Source of the DNA: Piscinibacter sp.
GTDB lineage: Bacteria > Pseudomonadota > Gammaproteobacteria > Burkholderiales > Burkholderiaceae_C
Length of the DNA: 37,300 nt
Reading direction: 5' to 3'
Assembly (NCBI GenBank): GCA_019635485.1
Contig: JAHBZL010000048.1
Span: forward strand, 1 to 37,300
The notes under the pieces were generated by a model, which made no database searches, was not told the DNA's origin, and saw only the letters and a list, made by a program, of their open reading frames with translations. The position numbers and the translations under genes were made by a program. How positions within the stretch are numbered: position 1 is the first letter of the stretch; each line of letters begins with the position of its first letter. This document shows, in pieces, positions 22,642 through 30,800 of the stretch.

Positions 22642-22908
22642 GGCCTGTTCACACTACGGAAGGTCACGCGTGACTCGACAAGCAGGCGCCCGCAAGGCGC
22701 ACGGCGCAGCCCAGGCTGGACGCCTGGGCAAGACGAGCAACGCGGCGGGCGCCTGCTTGTCGAGATCACCCTTCGGGCCGGGGTGGCCCAAGGCGCCGGG
22801 CCGCGTTGCACCGCTGGCCCAGGCGGCCAGCCTGGGCGGCGCGGCGCGCCTTGCCCAGCGCCTTGGGCCACCCCGGCGCGAGCCCTCCCGTGGTGTGAAC
22901 AGGCCCTA
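22639..22908. mobile_element. 270-bp palindromic MITE-like element
   Basis: The ends are perfect 16-bp inverted repeats TAGGGCCTGTTCACAC (22639-22654) and its complement (22893-22908), extending with four mismatches to 32 bp. Inside are a 20-bp perfect inverted pair (22674-22693 with 22745-22764) and a 19-bp pair (22778-22796 with 22858-22876), each enclosing a CCCAGGC/GCCTGGG hairpin. The left inner module and the reverse complement of the right one are clearly homologous over about 60 bp, so the element is two diverged copies head to head. It has no coding capacity. It fills the gap between the DUF3014 stop and the antiporter start (22917). Confidence 0.75.
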
Positions 22909-22916
22909 GCCCGCGG

Positions 22917-24107
22917 ATGCCGATCGACCTCGTCGCGCTGGCCGGCGAACTGGCCTGGCCGCTGGCCATCGCGCTCGCCTGGGTGGTCGGCGAGCTCGGT
23001 CACCGCTGGACGCACCTGCCGCGCATCAGCCTGTACGGCATCGTCGGCTTCGCGCTGGGCAGCACGCAGCTCGGCCTGCTGCCGCCGGTCGCCGCGGACC
23101 CGATCTCGATGCTGGCCAACGTCGCATTCGGGCTGATCCTGTTCGAGTTCGGCTACCGCATCAACCTGCGCTGGCTGCGCGCCAACCCCTGGATCGGACT
23201 GACCGGCCTGCTCGAGGCCGGGCTGAGCTTCGCCGCGGTCTACGCGCTGGCGCAGCTGTGGGAGATGCCGGTGCTGACCTCGCTGCTGTTGGCGTCGCTG
23301 GCGATGTCCACGTCGCCGGCGGCGCTGATGCGCGTGATCAACGAGGAGCGCAGCTCGGGCCAGGTCACCGAGCGGGTGCTGCACCTCACCGCGGTGAACT
23401 GCCTGCTGTCGGTGTTCGCGTTCAAGGCGATCGTCGGCTTCTGGACCTTCCAGACCTCGGGCAGCGTGCTGCAGGCGGCCTCCAACAGCGTCGTGCTGCT
23501 GGCCGTCTCGGCCGGCATCGGCGGCGCGTTCGGGTTCGCGGTGCCGGCGCTGCTGCGCCGCTTCGGCCGCCTGACGCGTGATGCGACGGTCGGCTTCGCG
23601 ATCGGCGTGATCCTGCTCGTCGCGATCACCCATGCGCTGAAGGTGTCGCCGGTGCTGGCCTCGCTGACCTTCGGCGTCGTCGCGCACCACCGGCGCGTGG
23701 TGCTGAACCAGACGCAGCGCAACTTCGGCGCACTCGGCGACCTGCTGGCGATCGTGCTGTTCGTGTTCGTCGCGACCACGATCGCCTGGCAGCGCGCCTG
23801 GGCCGGGCTCGGCCTCGCGCTGCTGGTGATCCTGGTGCGGGCGCTGGTGAAGGTCGGCGTGGTCGGCTCGCTGGCCCGGGTCAGCGGCATCACCTGGCGC
23901 AAGGGCGTGCTGACCGGGCTGGCGATGACGCCGATCTCGGTGTTCGTGATCCTGCTGCTCGAACAGGCGCGTTTTCTCGGCATCGACCTCGTCGACCAGC
24001 TCGCGCCGCTGGCCGCGGCGACGCTGCTGCTCGAGCTGATCGGCCCGGTGGTGACCCAGCGTGCGCTGCTGCTCGCCCGCGAAAGCGGCGAGCCGCCGGA
24101 GGGCTGA
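22917..24107 (+). CDS. CPA2-type cation:proton antiporter without regulatory domain
   Basis: 396 residues, about 12 membrane helices. The fold resembles the Na+/H+ exchanger-like domain of CPA2 transporters: [23 protein letters not shown] for the helix pair after the N-terminus, [25 protein letters not shown] at the ion-binding region, and [31 protein letters not shown]. The usual paired acidic residues of the binding site are not obvious at TSPAALM, so ion specificity is open. The C-terminal RCK/TrkA-N domain of KefB/KefC is absent. The ATG lies eight bases after the palindromic element and has no strong ribosome-binding site. It is separated by one base from the YbdK-type gene. Confidence 0.85.
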   Translation: MPIDLVALAGELAWPLAIALAWVVGELGHRWTHLPRISLYGIVGFALGSTQLGLLPPVAADPISMLANVAFGLILFEFGYRINLRWLRANPWIGLTGLLEAGLSFAAVYALAQLWEMPVLTSLLLASLAMSTSPAALMRVINEERSSGQVTERVLHLTAVNCLLSVFAFKAIVGFWTFQTSGSVLQAASNSVVLLAVSAGIGGAFGFAVPALLRRFGRLTRDATVGFAIGVILLVAITHALKVSPVLASLTFGVVAHHRRVVLNQTQRNFGALGDLLAIVLFVFVATTIAWQRAWAGLGLALLVILVRALVKVGVVGSLARVSGITWRKGVLTGLAMTPISVFVILLLEQARFLGIDLVDQLAPLAAATLLLELIGPVVTQRALLLARESGEPPEG

Positions 24108-24108
24108 C

Positions 24109-25233
24109 GTGCCGCTCGAAGCCTTCAAGTCCTCCGCCCCGCTGACACTCGGCGTCGAGCTCGAGCTGCAGCTGGTGAGCCTGTCCAGCCTGGACCTGAT
24201 CCACGCCAGCCCCGACATGCTGGCGCTGCTCGGGCGCCGGCGCTTTCCCGGCAACGTCGTGCCGGAGATCACCGAGAGCATGATCGAGGTATCGACCGAC
24301 GTGCACACGGAGCATGCCGGGCTGCTCGCGCAGCTGCGCGAGATCCGCGACGCGCTGGTGCAGGCGGGCGACCGCCTCAACGTCGGCGTCTGCGGCGGCG
24401 GCACGCACCCGTTCCAGCAGTGGTCCGAGCGCAAGATCTTCGCCAAGCCGCGCTTCAAGGAGGTCTCGCTGCTGTACGGCTACCTGGCCAAGCAGTTCAC
24501 GATCTTCGGCCAGCACATCCACGTCGGCTGCGAGAGCGGCGACGATGCGCTGTTCCTGCTGCACTCGCTGAGCCGCTACGTGCCGCACTTCATCGCGCTG
24601 GCCGCCTCGTCGCCCTTCGTGCAGCGGCGCGACACGCTGTTCAACTCGGCGCGCCTGAACTCGGTGTTCGCGTTCCCGCTCAGCGGGCGCGCGCCCTTCA
24701 TGCTGAGCTGGGAGGAGTTCGAGCGCGACTACTTCGCGCGCATGGAGCACACCGGCATCGTCAAGAGCATGAAGGATTTCTACTGGGACATCCGCCCCAA
24801 GCCGGAGTTCGGCACCATCGAGCTGCGCGTCTGCGACACGCCGCTGACGGTGGAGCGCGCGGCCGCGCTCGCCGGCTACCTGCAGGCGCTGTGCCGCATG
24901 CTGCTGGAGCGCGGCGAGCCGATGCCCAGCGAGAACGACTACCTGGTCTACAACTACAACCGCTTCCAGGCCTGCCGCTTCGGCTTGGACGGCACGGTCG
25001 TGAACCCGCACACGCACGAATCGGTCTCGCTGCGCGACGACGTGCTCGCGACGCTGCGCCGGCTCGGCGAACGGCTGCAGCCGGGCGAGTCGACGATGCT
25101 CGCGCACCTGGGCCAGGTCGCGCTGGACGGCAGCGACGCGAGCACCCTGCGCCGCGAGTACGAGGACCGCGGCAGCTCCGAGGGCATGGTGGACGCGGCG
25201 ATCGCGTACTTCCGCGACGCCGCGCCGGGCTGA
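24109..25233 (+). CDS. YbdK-type carboxylate-amine ligase (glutamate-cysteine ligase-like)
   Basis: 374 residues from GTG 24109, one base after the antiporter stop. The family blocks are clear: [13 protein letters not shown] (start of the fold, with the acidic pair binding metal), [73 protein letters not shown] and [14 protein letters not shown]. YbdK proteins have weak gamma-glutamylcysteine ligase activity in E. coli and their real substrate is unsettled. Co-transcription with a CPA2 antiporter and a convergent gshA three bases away suggests a link with thiol metabolism. Confidence 0.93.
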   Translation: MPLEAFKSSAPLTLGVELELQLVSLSSLDLIHASPDMLALLGRRRFPGNVVPEITESMIEVSTDVHTEHAGLLAQLREIRDALVQAGDRLNVGVCGGGTHPFQQWSERKIFAKPRFKEVSLLYGYLAKQFTIFGQHIHVGCESGDDALFLLHSLSRYVPHFIALAASSPFVQRRDTLFNSARLNSVFAFPLSGRAPFMLSWEEFERDYFARMEHTGIVKSMKDFYWDIRPKPEFGTIELRVCDTPLTVERAAALAGYLQALCRMLLERGEPMPSENDYLVYNYNRFQACRFGLDGTVVNPHTHESVSLRDDVLATLRRLGERLQPGESTMLAHLGQVALDGSDASTLRREYEDRGSSEGMVDAAIAYFRDAAPG

Positions 25234-25236
25234 GGC

Positions 25237-26766
25237 CTACACGCGCAGCCGCTCGGGCGCGAGGTAGTCCTGCCGGTAGGCCTCGAAGTCGAGCCGGTCC
25301 TCCGCTTCGATGCGCTGCTGCGCCTGGCGCGACAGCGCCGCCATCTGCTCGAAACGGGCCTGTTCGGCCACCGGCCAGGGCCGCGCCAGCAGCTCGCGCC
25401 GTGCCAGTGCCGAGCGGGCCTGGGCGAACGCGGTGTGCGAACCGCCAAAGTCCGCCTGCATCGCCTGCAGCACCCGCGCCGACGGCAGCTGCGCGGGTTC
25501 GGCCAGCGCGGCGCGCGCGGCGGCCAGGCTGTCCCGGTAGCTGCGCCCGCCGTGCGCGGCATCGACGCTGTCGGCGATCGGCGCCAGTTCGTCCAGCAGT
25601 TGCGCGGCCCAGTCGGCCAGCGCCACCTCGGCGCCATCGCGCTCCAGCCGCAGGCCCGGCGTGCGGCCGCGCGAGGCGACGCGGTCCTGGTTGCGCCCGA
25701 GCGCCGCGATCTCCTGCGGCGTGTCCGGCGGGCTGTCGGTCAGCAGGCTGTGCAGCAGGAACAGGTCGACGAAGCGCGCCGTCGTGGCGTCGATGCCCAC
25801 CGGCGCAAACGGATCGAGGTCTAGGCAGCGCACCTCGACGTACTCGACCCCGCGCTCGCGCAAGGCGTGCAGCGGCCGCTCGCCCGGCCGGATCACACGC
25901 TTGGGCCGGATCGTGCCGTAGAACTCGTTCTCGATCTGCAGCAGCGTCGTGCCGAGCTGCCGGTAGCCGCCGTCGGCATCGCGGATGCCGATCGCCTCGT
26001 AGTCCGGGTACGGCCGCGTCAGCGCTTCCTGCAACGAGGCGGCGTAACTCTCCAGGCCGTTGTAGCTCACCGCCAGCGCCGATTGCGCGTCGCTCTGGTA
26101 GCCGAGGCGGCCCATGCGCAGCGAGGTCGCGTGCGGCAGGCCGTGCGTGCCGCTGCCGATCGGCTGCAGCGCATGCGGCCGCCCGGCGACGAAGCCCGAC
26201 GCCAGCGCCGGCGAGGCGCCGAACAGCAGCAGCAGCAGGAACGAATGGCGGCGGAAGTTGCGGATCAGCCCGAAGTATTGGTCGGTGGTGACGCCCGGCA
26301 GCGACCAGTTGTAGTGGATGCCCGAGATCGTCTGCATGCGCCGGCCGTAGCGGTGGCTCAGTCCGGTGCGGTAGACGGTCTTCGCCTGCGCGACATTCGA
26401 GCGGCCGTAGCGGGCGATCGGGATCTGGTCCTCGGGCGGCAGCTCGCAGGGCATGCTCGCGGCCCACAGCGCCTCGTCGCCGATCGCGTGATAGACGGCC
26501 TGGTGGATGCGCCCGAGTTCGTCCAGGCAGTCCTCGACGCCGGCATGCGCGCCGGTGATCAGCTCCAGCTGCGACTCGCTGAAGTCGGTGGTGATGTGCG
26601 GGTGGGTCAGTGCCGAGCCGAGGCCCGGCGGATGCGGCGTGAGGGCCAGCGTGCCGTCCGGCCGCACGCGCAGGCTTTCCTTCTCGATGCCACGCCGCAT
26701 GCCGGTCAGGCGGTCGGCCGGCAGCGCGCGCAGGCGTTCGAGCAGCAGGGGCGTGCGATTCGTCAT
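25237..26766 (-). CDS. gshA: glutamate-cysteine ligase
   Basis: 509 residues, close to the 518 of E. coli GshA. The type 1 GshA motifs are present: GIEKESLRV, ITTDFSESQLELIT, YGRRMQTISGIHYNWSLP, IRNFRRHSFLLLLLFGASPAL, LGTTLLQIENEFYGTIRPKR and GVEYVEVRCLDLDPFAPVGI. It joins glutamate and cysteine with ATP, the first step of glutathione synthesis. The start ATG at 26766 has little Shine-Dalgarno match, but a TATCAT -10-like box (26796-26791) lies about 18 bp further up, suggesting a short leader. It converges on the YbdK-type gene with a 3-bp gap. No gshB is in the window. Confidence 0.96.
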   Translation of the reverse strand: MTNRTPLLLERLRALPADRLTGMRRGIEKESLRVRPDGTLALTPHPPGLGSALTHPHITTDFSESQLELITGAHAGVEDCLDELGRIHQAVYHAIGDEALWAASMPCELPPEDQIPIARYGRSNVAQAKTVYRTGLSHRYGRRMQTISGIHYNWSLPGVTTDQYFGLIRNFRRHSFLLLLLFGASPALASGFVAGRPHALQPIGSGTHGLPHATSLRMGRLGYQSDAQSALAVSYNGLESYAASLQEALTRPYPDYEAIGIRDADGGYRQLGTTLLQIENEFYGTIRPKRVIRPGERPLHALRERGVEYVEVRCLDLDPFAPVGIDATTARFVDLFLLHSLLTDSPPDTPQEIAALGRNQDRVASRGRTPGLRLERDGAEVALADWAAQLLDELAPIADSVDAAHGGRSYRDSLAAARAALAEPAQLPSARVLQAMQADFGGSHTAFAQARSALARRELLARPWPVAEQARFEQMAALSRQAQQRIEAEDRLDFEAYRQDYLAPERLRV

Positions 26767-26848
26767 GGTGGAGTCGTTGAGCGGTGCCGGATGATAGGGA
26801 TTCCGCCCAGGCCCTGCCGGGCGAGGCCCTTGCGGCCGCCGCCGGCCG

Positions 26849-27826
26849 CTAGAGCCGCACCAGCACCTTGCCGTCGGCGCCCTGCTCCACCGCCTCGTGT
26901 GCGGCGGCGATGTCCTGCAGTTCGAACACGCGCGGCACCGGATGCTGCAGCGCCTGCGCCGCGAGCAGCTCGCCGATGCCGCGCGTGGTGTCGCGCAGCG
27001 CCTCGTCGGGCAGGCGGTAGACGATGAAGAAGTAGAGCGTCGCGAAGCCGACGATCAGCGGCCGGAACGGCACGCCGATGGTCGGCGCGCCCGACCCATA
27101 GACCACGACCCGGCCGCCGAAGGCGAGCAGGTCGCCGTAGCGCGCCGCATGCGCCGCCGCGTCGACGTCGATGATCACGTCCGCACCGCGCCCGCCGGTG
27201 AGCGCGCGCACGCGCGCAGCCAGGTCCTCGCGCCGGTAGTCCACCGTCGCATCCGCCCCGCGCTCGCGCGCGAACGCGGCCTTGGCCTCGCTGCTGACCG
27301 AAGCGATCACGCGCGCGCCGGCGCGCCTGGCGAGCTGCACGACGTACTGGCCGACGGCCCCGGCCGCGCCGGGCACGAGCACCGTGCGGCCGAGCAGGCT
27401 GCCGCAAGACGCCACCGCGTGCCAGGCCGTCATGAGCGGGATGCCGATGGAGGCGCCGACCTCCAGCGAGGCCTCCGCGGGCAGCGTCACCACCTGCCGC
27501 GCCGGCAGCACGATCTGCTGCGCCGCGGTACCGTGCGCGCGGCCCCACTGTCCATTGAAGACCCAGACGCGTTCACCGAGCCGCACGGGATCGACACCCG
27601 GTCCGACCGCGTCGACCACGCCGGCGCCGTCGCTGTGCGGGATCACCGCCTCGAAGTCCATCGCCGGGTTGCTCAGCCCGGCGCGCGACTTGACGTCCGA
27701 CGGATTGACGCCCGACCAGGCGAGCCGCACACGCAGCTCGCCCTCGCCGGGCTCGGGCGTCGGCTGGTCCTCGACCTGCAGCACGTCGCGGGCGGGGCCG
27801 CGGCGGCGGTACAGCGCTGCCTGCAT
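26849..27826 (-). CDS. zinc-independent MDR oxidoreductase (NADPH:quinone reductase-like)
   Basis: 325 residues. The GroES-like N-terminal half (VRLAWSGVNPSDVKSRAG, IPHSDGAGVVDAVGPGV, GERVWVF) is followed by the nucleotide-binding Rossmann half with VLVPGAAGAVGQYVVQLARRAGARVIASVSS and GADATVDYRREDL. The AAGAVG fingerprint and absence of zinc cysteines place it in the quinone-oxidoreductase group of the MDR superfamily, most of which use NADPH. The gene is coupled to the preceding 68-codon gene (stop TGA immediately before ATG) and faces a divergent LysR gene that probably controls it, perhaps in response to an electrophile or quinone. Confidence 0.93.
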   Translation of the reverse strand: MQAALYRRRGPARDVLQVEDQPTPEPGEGELRVRLAWSGVNPSDVKSRAGLSNPAMDFEAVIPHSDGAGVVDAVGPGVDPVRLGERVWVFNGQWGRAHGTAAQQIVLPARQVVTLPAEASLEVGASIGIPLMTAWHAVASCGSLLGRTVLVPGAAGAVGQYVVQLARRAGARVIASVSSEAKAAFARERGADATVDYRREDLAARVRALTGGRGADVIIDVDAAAHAARYGDLLAFGGRVVVYGSGAPTIGVPFRPLIVGFATLYFFIVYRLPDEALRDTTRGIGELLAAQALQHPVPRVFELQDIAAAHEAVEQGADGKVLVRL

Positions 27827-28033
27827 TCAGGTCCTCCGGGGTTGGCGGGCGACGAGCATGCCACGAAGCAGGCGCTCGTGCAGCGTGCGGGTACCGCGCC
27901 GCAGCGCGCGGCCGGCCGCCGCCCAGAAGGCGTCGATGGCCTCGCTGCGCAGGTCCAGCGCGCGGCGCCGGGCCGCATCGTGCAGGTTGGCATTCCACTC
28001 GGGTAACGGGGTCGTGGCAGGACGGGCGTTCAT
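27827..28033 (-). CDS. small hypothetical protein upstream of the MDR gene
   Basis: 68 residues from ATG 28033, with a strong AAGGAG eight bases upstream. The sequence is helical and basic (ARRRALDLRSEAIDAFWAAAGRALRRGTRTLHERLL) without signal peptide or cysteine motif. No family is recognised. The stop is immediately followed by the ATG of the MDR gene, so both are made from one transcript. A TAGATT -10-like hexamer (28065-28060) lies about 27 bp upstream of the start, and an LTTR-type palindrome lies further up at 28109-28127. Confidence 0.72.
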   Translation of the reverse strand: MNARPATTPLPEWNANLHDAARRRALDLRSEAIDAFWAAAGRALRRGTRTLHERLLRGMLVARQPRRT

Positions 28034-28108
28034 GGCAGGCTCCTTGATCGGATGGCGCAAATCTAGGCATCCGCCGGCGGTCCGGAAACGGCACCCGCGT
28101 CAAATCGG

Positions 28109-28127
28109 CCTTGCGCTCGCCGCAAGG
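28109..28127. promoter_or_regulatory. LysR-type operator in the divergent promoter
   Basis: CCTTGCG-CTCGC-CGCAAGG is a perfect 7-bp-arm palindrome containing the T-N11-A core of LysR-type boxes (T at 28112, A at 28124). It lies 25 bp upstream of the lysR-type start and about 75 bp from the divergent start codon, the usual place for such a site. Confidence 0.55.
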
Positions 28128-28151
28128 CTGGCGCGGCTACCATCGCGCGCC

Positions 28152-29063
28152 ATGGATGCACTCGCTTTCGACGACCTGAAGCTGTTCGCGCGCGTCGCCG
28201 CGCTGGGCACGCTGTCGGCCGTCGCGCGCGAGCGCGACGTGCCGGTCAGCCAGATCTCGCGCGCGCTGGCCCGCATCGAGAAAACCTGTGGCGCGCGCCT
28301 GATCCACCGGTCGACGCACGGCCTCGCGCTGACTGCCGAGGGCACCACCTTCCTCGACTACTGCCGCCGCATCGGCAGCACGCTGGAGGAACTGGAGGGC
28401 GAGTTCGCCACCAAGGCACGCGAGGCGAGCGGCGTGGTGCGCGTGGCCGCGAGCACGGTGATCGCGCAGTACCAGCTGCTGCCCAGCCTCGTCGCGCTGA
28501 GCGAGCGGCATCCGAAGCTGCAGGTCGAGCTCGAGGTCAGCGACCGGCTCGTCGACATGGCCCGCGACGGTATCGACATCGCGATCCGCACGACCAGCAC
28601 GCTGCCCGAGACCATGGTGGCGCGCCGCATCGGCTCGCTCGGCCGCGCGCTGTATGCGGCCCCGGCCTATGCGCGCCGCGCCGGGCTGCCCGACCACCCC
28701 GACCAGTTGCGCGAGCACCGGCTGATCACCAACAGCGCGGCGACGCAGCTGAACCTGTGGCCGTTCCGGGTCGACGGCGCAGCGTTGAACTGGCCGGCCG
28801 AAGGCTGGTGGCGCACCAACGACACCGGTCTGGCCGCGAACATGGTCCTGCAGGGCCTGGGCATCGGGCGCCTGGCCACGCTGGTGGGCGACCCGCTGGT
28901 CGACGAGGGCCGCCTCGTGCCGGTGCTGCCGGAACGGGTCGACGTGCAGCCGGTCGCGATCTACGCGGTGTTCGCCGGCACGCGCCAGCGCCTGCCGAAG
29001 ATCCGCGCCTGCATCGACTTCTGGGCCGACTGGTTCGGGCGCCGCGCGGCGCCGGTGGACTGA
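28152..29063 (+). CDS. LysR-family transcriptional regulator
   Basis: 303 residues. The winged helix-turn-helix is at residues 5-64 (DDLKLFARVAALGTLSAVARERDVPVSQISRALARIEKTCGARLIHRSTHGLALTAEG), followed by the linker helix and the substrate-binding domain (GVVRVAAS, DIAIRTT, LYAAPAYARR, GLGIGRLATLVG). It resembles the CrgA/DsdC-like group common near oxidoreductases. It is divergent from the 68-codon gene and the MDR gene with a T-N11-A palindrome between. Its TGA stop coincides with the first bases of a palindromic element. Confidence 0.94.
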   Translation: MDALAFDDLKLFARVAALGTLSAVARERDVPVSQISRALARIEKTCGARLIHRSTHGLALTAEGTTFLDYCRRIGSTLEELEGEFATKAREASGVVRVAASTVIAQYQLLPSLVALSERHPKLQVELEVSDRLVDMARDGIDIAIRTTSTLPETMVARRIGSLGRALYAAPAYARRAGLPDHPDQLREHRLITNSAATQLNLWPFRVDGAALNWPAEGWWRTNDTGLAANMVLQGLGIGRLATLVGDPLVDEGRLVPVLPERVDVQPVAIYAVFAGTRQRLPKIRACIDFWADWFGRRAAPVD

Positions 29064-29225
29064 GAAGCTGTGAACGAACCCGCCACGCCCGCTCGTCCCG
29101 CCAGAACGCGGCCACTCGTCGTTGCAAGTGCTCGCCATAGCACGAGCTATGGCTGTGCTTTGCGCCTAGATTGGCCGCGTTCTGTCGGCCCCCTCGGGCG
29201 CGCCGGGTTCATTCACAGCTTCTGA
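29061..29225. mobile_element. 165-bp palindromic MITE-like element
   Basis: The ends are 20-bp inverted repeats with one mismatch (AGAAGCTGTGAACGAACCCG from 29063, partner ending at 29223). A 13-bp perfect pair CAGAACGCGGCCA (29102-29114 with 29172-29184) and a central hairpin GCCATAGC-ACGA-GCTATGGC (29134-29153) are concentric with them, so the whole is one imperfect palindrome. It has no coding capacity. It differs in sequence from the element at 22639-22908 but shares its plan and its position on a stop codon. Confidence 0.68.
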
Positions 29226-29303
29226 GCCGGTCCCGCACGGGAGTGACGCGCGGGAGCGCGCGATTGTTGGGCTGGCCGCAATGCTGCGTTCGGCGCAGGC
29301 GCC

Positions 29304-29332
29304 TTGGTCGGTCGGGAGGCGGCACCTAGATT
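29304..29332 (+). promoter_or_regulatory. candidate sigma-70 promoter of the small exported protein gene
   Basis: TTGGTC (29304-29309) and TAGATT (29327-29332) are separated by 17 bp, giving a start near 29340 and a leader of about 33 nt to the ATG at 29373. The remaining intergenic DNA back to 29226 shows nothing else clear. Confidence 0.4.
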
Positions 29333-29372
29333 GGTGTCATCGCCCTCCCGAACCCTCCCGAAAGGAAACACC

Positions 29373-29753
29373 ATGCGAGCCCTGACCTTCACTGCCCTGT
29401 CCGCCACCTTCGCGCTGTTCGCCGGTGCGGCCTTCGCGCAAACCACCACCGACGAAGCGCGGTCGCTGGCTGCGCAGGCCACCGCCGCGTACGAGCGCCA
29501 GGCGCTGGCGCAGGCGCCGACGCCGGAACCGGTCGCGATCGGCGACTACCGTGCCGACGCGCACAACCAGGCCCGGCTGGCGCGCCACCAGGCCGAGCAG
29601 CGCGCGATCGTCGCCTACGCCGCGGGCGTGCGCTCGCAGCCGATCGCGGTCTACTCGGAGGACAGCGCGCGCGCCGAGGCGCAACGTTTCCATGCCGAGC
29701 AGAACCTGGCCGCCCGCGCGGCGCTGGTGAAGTCGACCGTCGCCGCGCAATGA
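29373..29753 (+). CDS. small exported hypothetical protein
   Basis: 126 residues. A signal peptide (residues 1-22, ending GAAFA before QTTTDEARS) is followed by an Ala/Gln/Arg-rich, highly helical mature protein (EARSLAAQATAAYERQALAQA, NQARLARHQAEQRAIVAYAAG). No enzymatic motif or cysteine is present, and I recognise no family. The start is supported by GAAAGGAAACACC before the ATG, nearly the same leader sequence as at the methyltransferase gene at 11678. It is likely a periplasmic protein transcribed alone. Confidence 0.72.
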   Translation: MRALTFTALSATFALFAGAAFAQTTTDEARSLAAQATAAYERQALAQAPTPEPVAIGDYRADAHNQARLARHQAEQRAIVAYAAGVRSQPIAVYSEDSARAEAQRFHAEQNLAARAALVKSTVAAQ

Positions 29754-29787
29754 CGCGACCCCGGCCGGACCGCGGTTGCAGCTGAAA

Positions 29788-29806
29788 CCCGGCCCGCGCG
29801 GCCGGG
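29788..29806 (+). terminator. 7-bp GC hairpin after the small exported protein gene
   Basis: CCCGGCC-CGCGC-GGCCGGG, 35 bp after the stop codon, is flanked by short A-runs but has no T-tract; a weak terminator candidate. Confidence 0.3.
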
Positions 29807-29865
29807 AAATCGGCGCGCAATCGCCGCGGCGGATGCTGGCGGCTCCCGATCCTGGAGCCTCCGGC

Positions 29866-30312
29866 ATGAACGACAACATCACCTACCGCGGCACGGTCTA
29901 TCCGTGGCACTGCGACCACATGGGCCACATGAACGTCATGTGGTACGTGGGCAAGTTCGACGAAGCCATCTGGAACCTGTTCGCGCAGCTCGGCCTGACA
30001 CCGGCCTGGCTGCGCAGCCGTGACCGCGGCATGGCCGCGGTCGAGCAGACCATCCGCTACCAGCGCGAGCTGCACGCCGGCGACGTGGTCGAGGTGCACT
30101 CGCAGGTCACCGAGCTGCGCGCGAAAGCGCTGCTGGTCGAGCAGACCATGCGCCGGGCCGACACCGGCGAAACCGCGGCCCGCATGAACCTCGTCGCGGT
30201 GCACCTGGACCGCACCGCGCGCGCCGCGGTGGCGCTGCCGGAGGAGATCGTGCAGCGCGTGCGCGCGCGCCTGCTCGCCGCGCCGGCCGCACCGGCTCCG
30301 TTTCAGCTGTAA
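29866..30312 (+). CDS. hot-dog-fold acyl-CoA thioesterase (4HBT/YbgC-like)
   Basis: 148 residues from ATG 29866 with GGAG upstream. The single hot-dog domain shows the N-terminal strand and long helix (YPWHCDHMGHMNVMWYVGKFDEAIWNLFAQLG), the YQRELHAGDVVEVHSQV strand and the AARMNLVAVHLDRTARAAVALP end. The acidic residue in the CDHMGHMN loop sits where 4-hydroxybenzoyl-CoA-type thioesterases place their catalytic aspartate. It hydrolyses an acyl-CoA of unknown chain. It appears to be a lone gene; a GC-rich stem lies downstream (30322-30356). Confidence 0.88.
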   Translation: MNDNITYRGTVYPWHCDHMGHMNVMWYVGKFDEAIWNLFAQLGLTPAWLRSRDRGMAAVEQTIRYQRELHAGDVVEVHSQVTELRAKALLVEQTMRRADTGETAARMNLVAVHLDRTARAAVALPEEIVQRVRARLLAAPAAPAPFQL

Positions 30313-30321
30313 TCCCCGGCC

Positions 30322-30356
30322 GCACCCGCGGTGCGCTGCGCGCGCGGCGCGGGTGC
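30322..30356 (+). terminator. hairpin between the thioesterase and receiver-like genes
   Basis: Perfect 8-bp arms GCACCCGC (30322-30329) and GCGGGTGC (30349-30356) flank a GC-rich loop ten bases after the thioesterase stop. There is no T-tract, so it may equally be a leader structure of the next gene. Confidence 0.28.
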
Positions 30357-30374
30357 CACACTGCCGGCACATCC

Positions 30375-30800
30375 ATGCCCGCTTCCCGAGACGAATCCCT
30401 GCCCGGCGACGCCACCGCGCCCGCTGACCAGCGGCCGCCCGTCGTGCTGCTGGCCGACCTCGAACCGGCGCTGCAGCTCCTGCTGCAGACCTGGCTCGGC
30501 GAGATCGGCGCGCGCAGTGCGCCGGCCGATGCGCCGCCGCCGGACGCGCCGGCGCTGCTGTTGGTCGGCCTGCCGTACCCGCGCGAGTACCCGGGGGAAG
30601 GCGGCTCGCCGCGCCTGCAGGCACTGCGGGCGGCCTGGCCCGGCGTGCCGGCGATCGCGCTGTCGCCGACGCTGCTGACCAGCGTGGCCGCGCAGGGCGA
30701 GGTCGCGCAACGGCTCGGCGTGCAGGCGGTGCTGCCCGCGCCGCTGGCGCGCGAATCGCTGCTCGGCGCCGTCCGCGCCCTGCTGGGGCCGCCGCGGTGA
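30375..30800 (+). CDS. degenerate receiver-domain protein
   Basis: 141 residues. The fold pattern of a response-regulator receiver is visible (VVLLADLEPALQLLLQTWLGEIGA for strand 1 and helix 1; ALLLVGLPYP for strand 3; VPAIALSP for strand 4; GVQAVLPAPLARESLLGAVRALL for strand 5 and helix 5). The key residues are missing: the phospho-acceptor Asp after strand 3 is Gly in LLVGLPYP, and the conserved Lys after strand 5 is Ala in LPAPL. It is therefore a pseudo-receiver that cannot take a phosphate in the usual way. The stop overlaps the GTG start of the hybrid kinase (GTGA), so the two are made together and may bind each other. Confidence 0.72.
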   Translation: MPASRDESLPGDATAPADQRPPVVLLADLEPALQLLLQTWLGEIGARSAPADAPPPDAPALLLVGLPYPREYPGEGGSPRLQALRAAWPGVPAIALSPTLLTSVAAQGEVAQRLGVQAVLPAPLARESLLGAVRALLGPPR

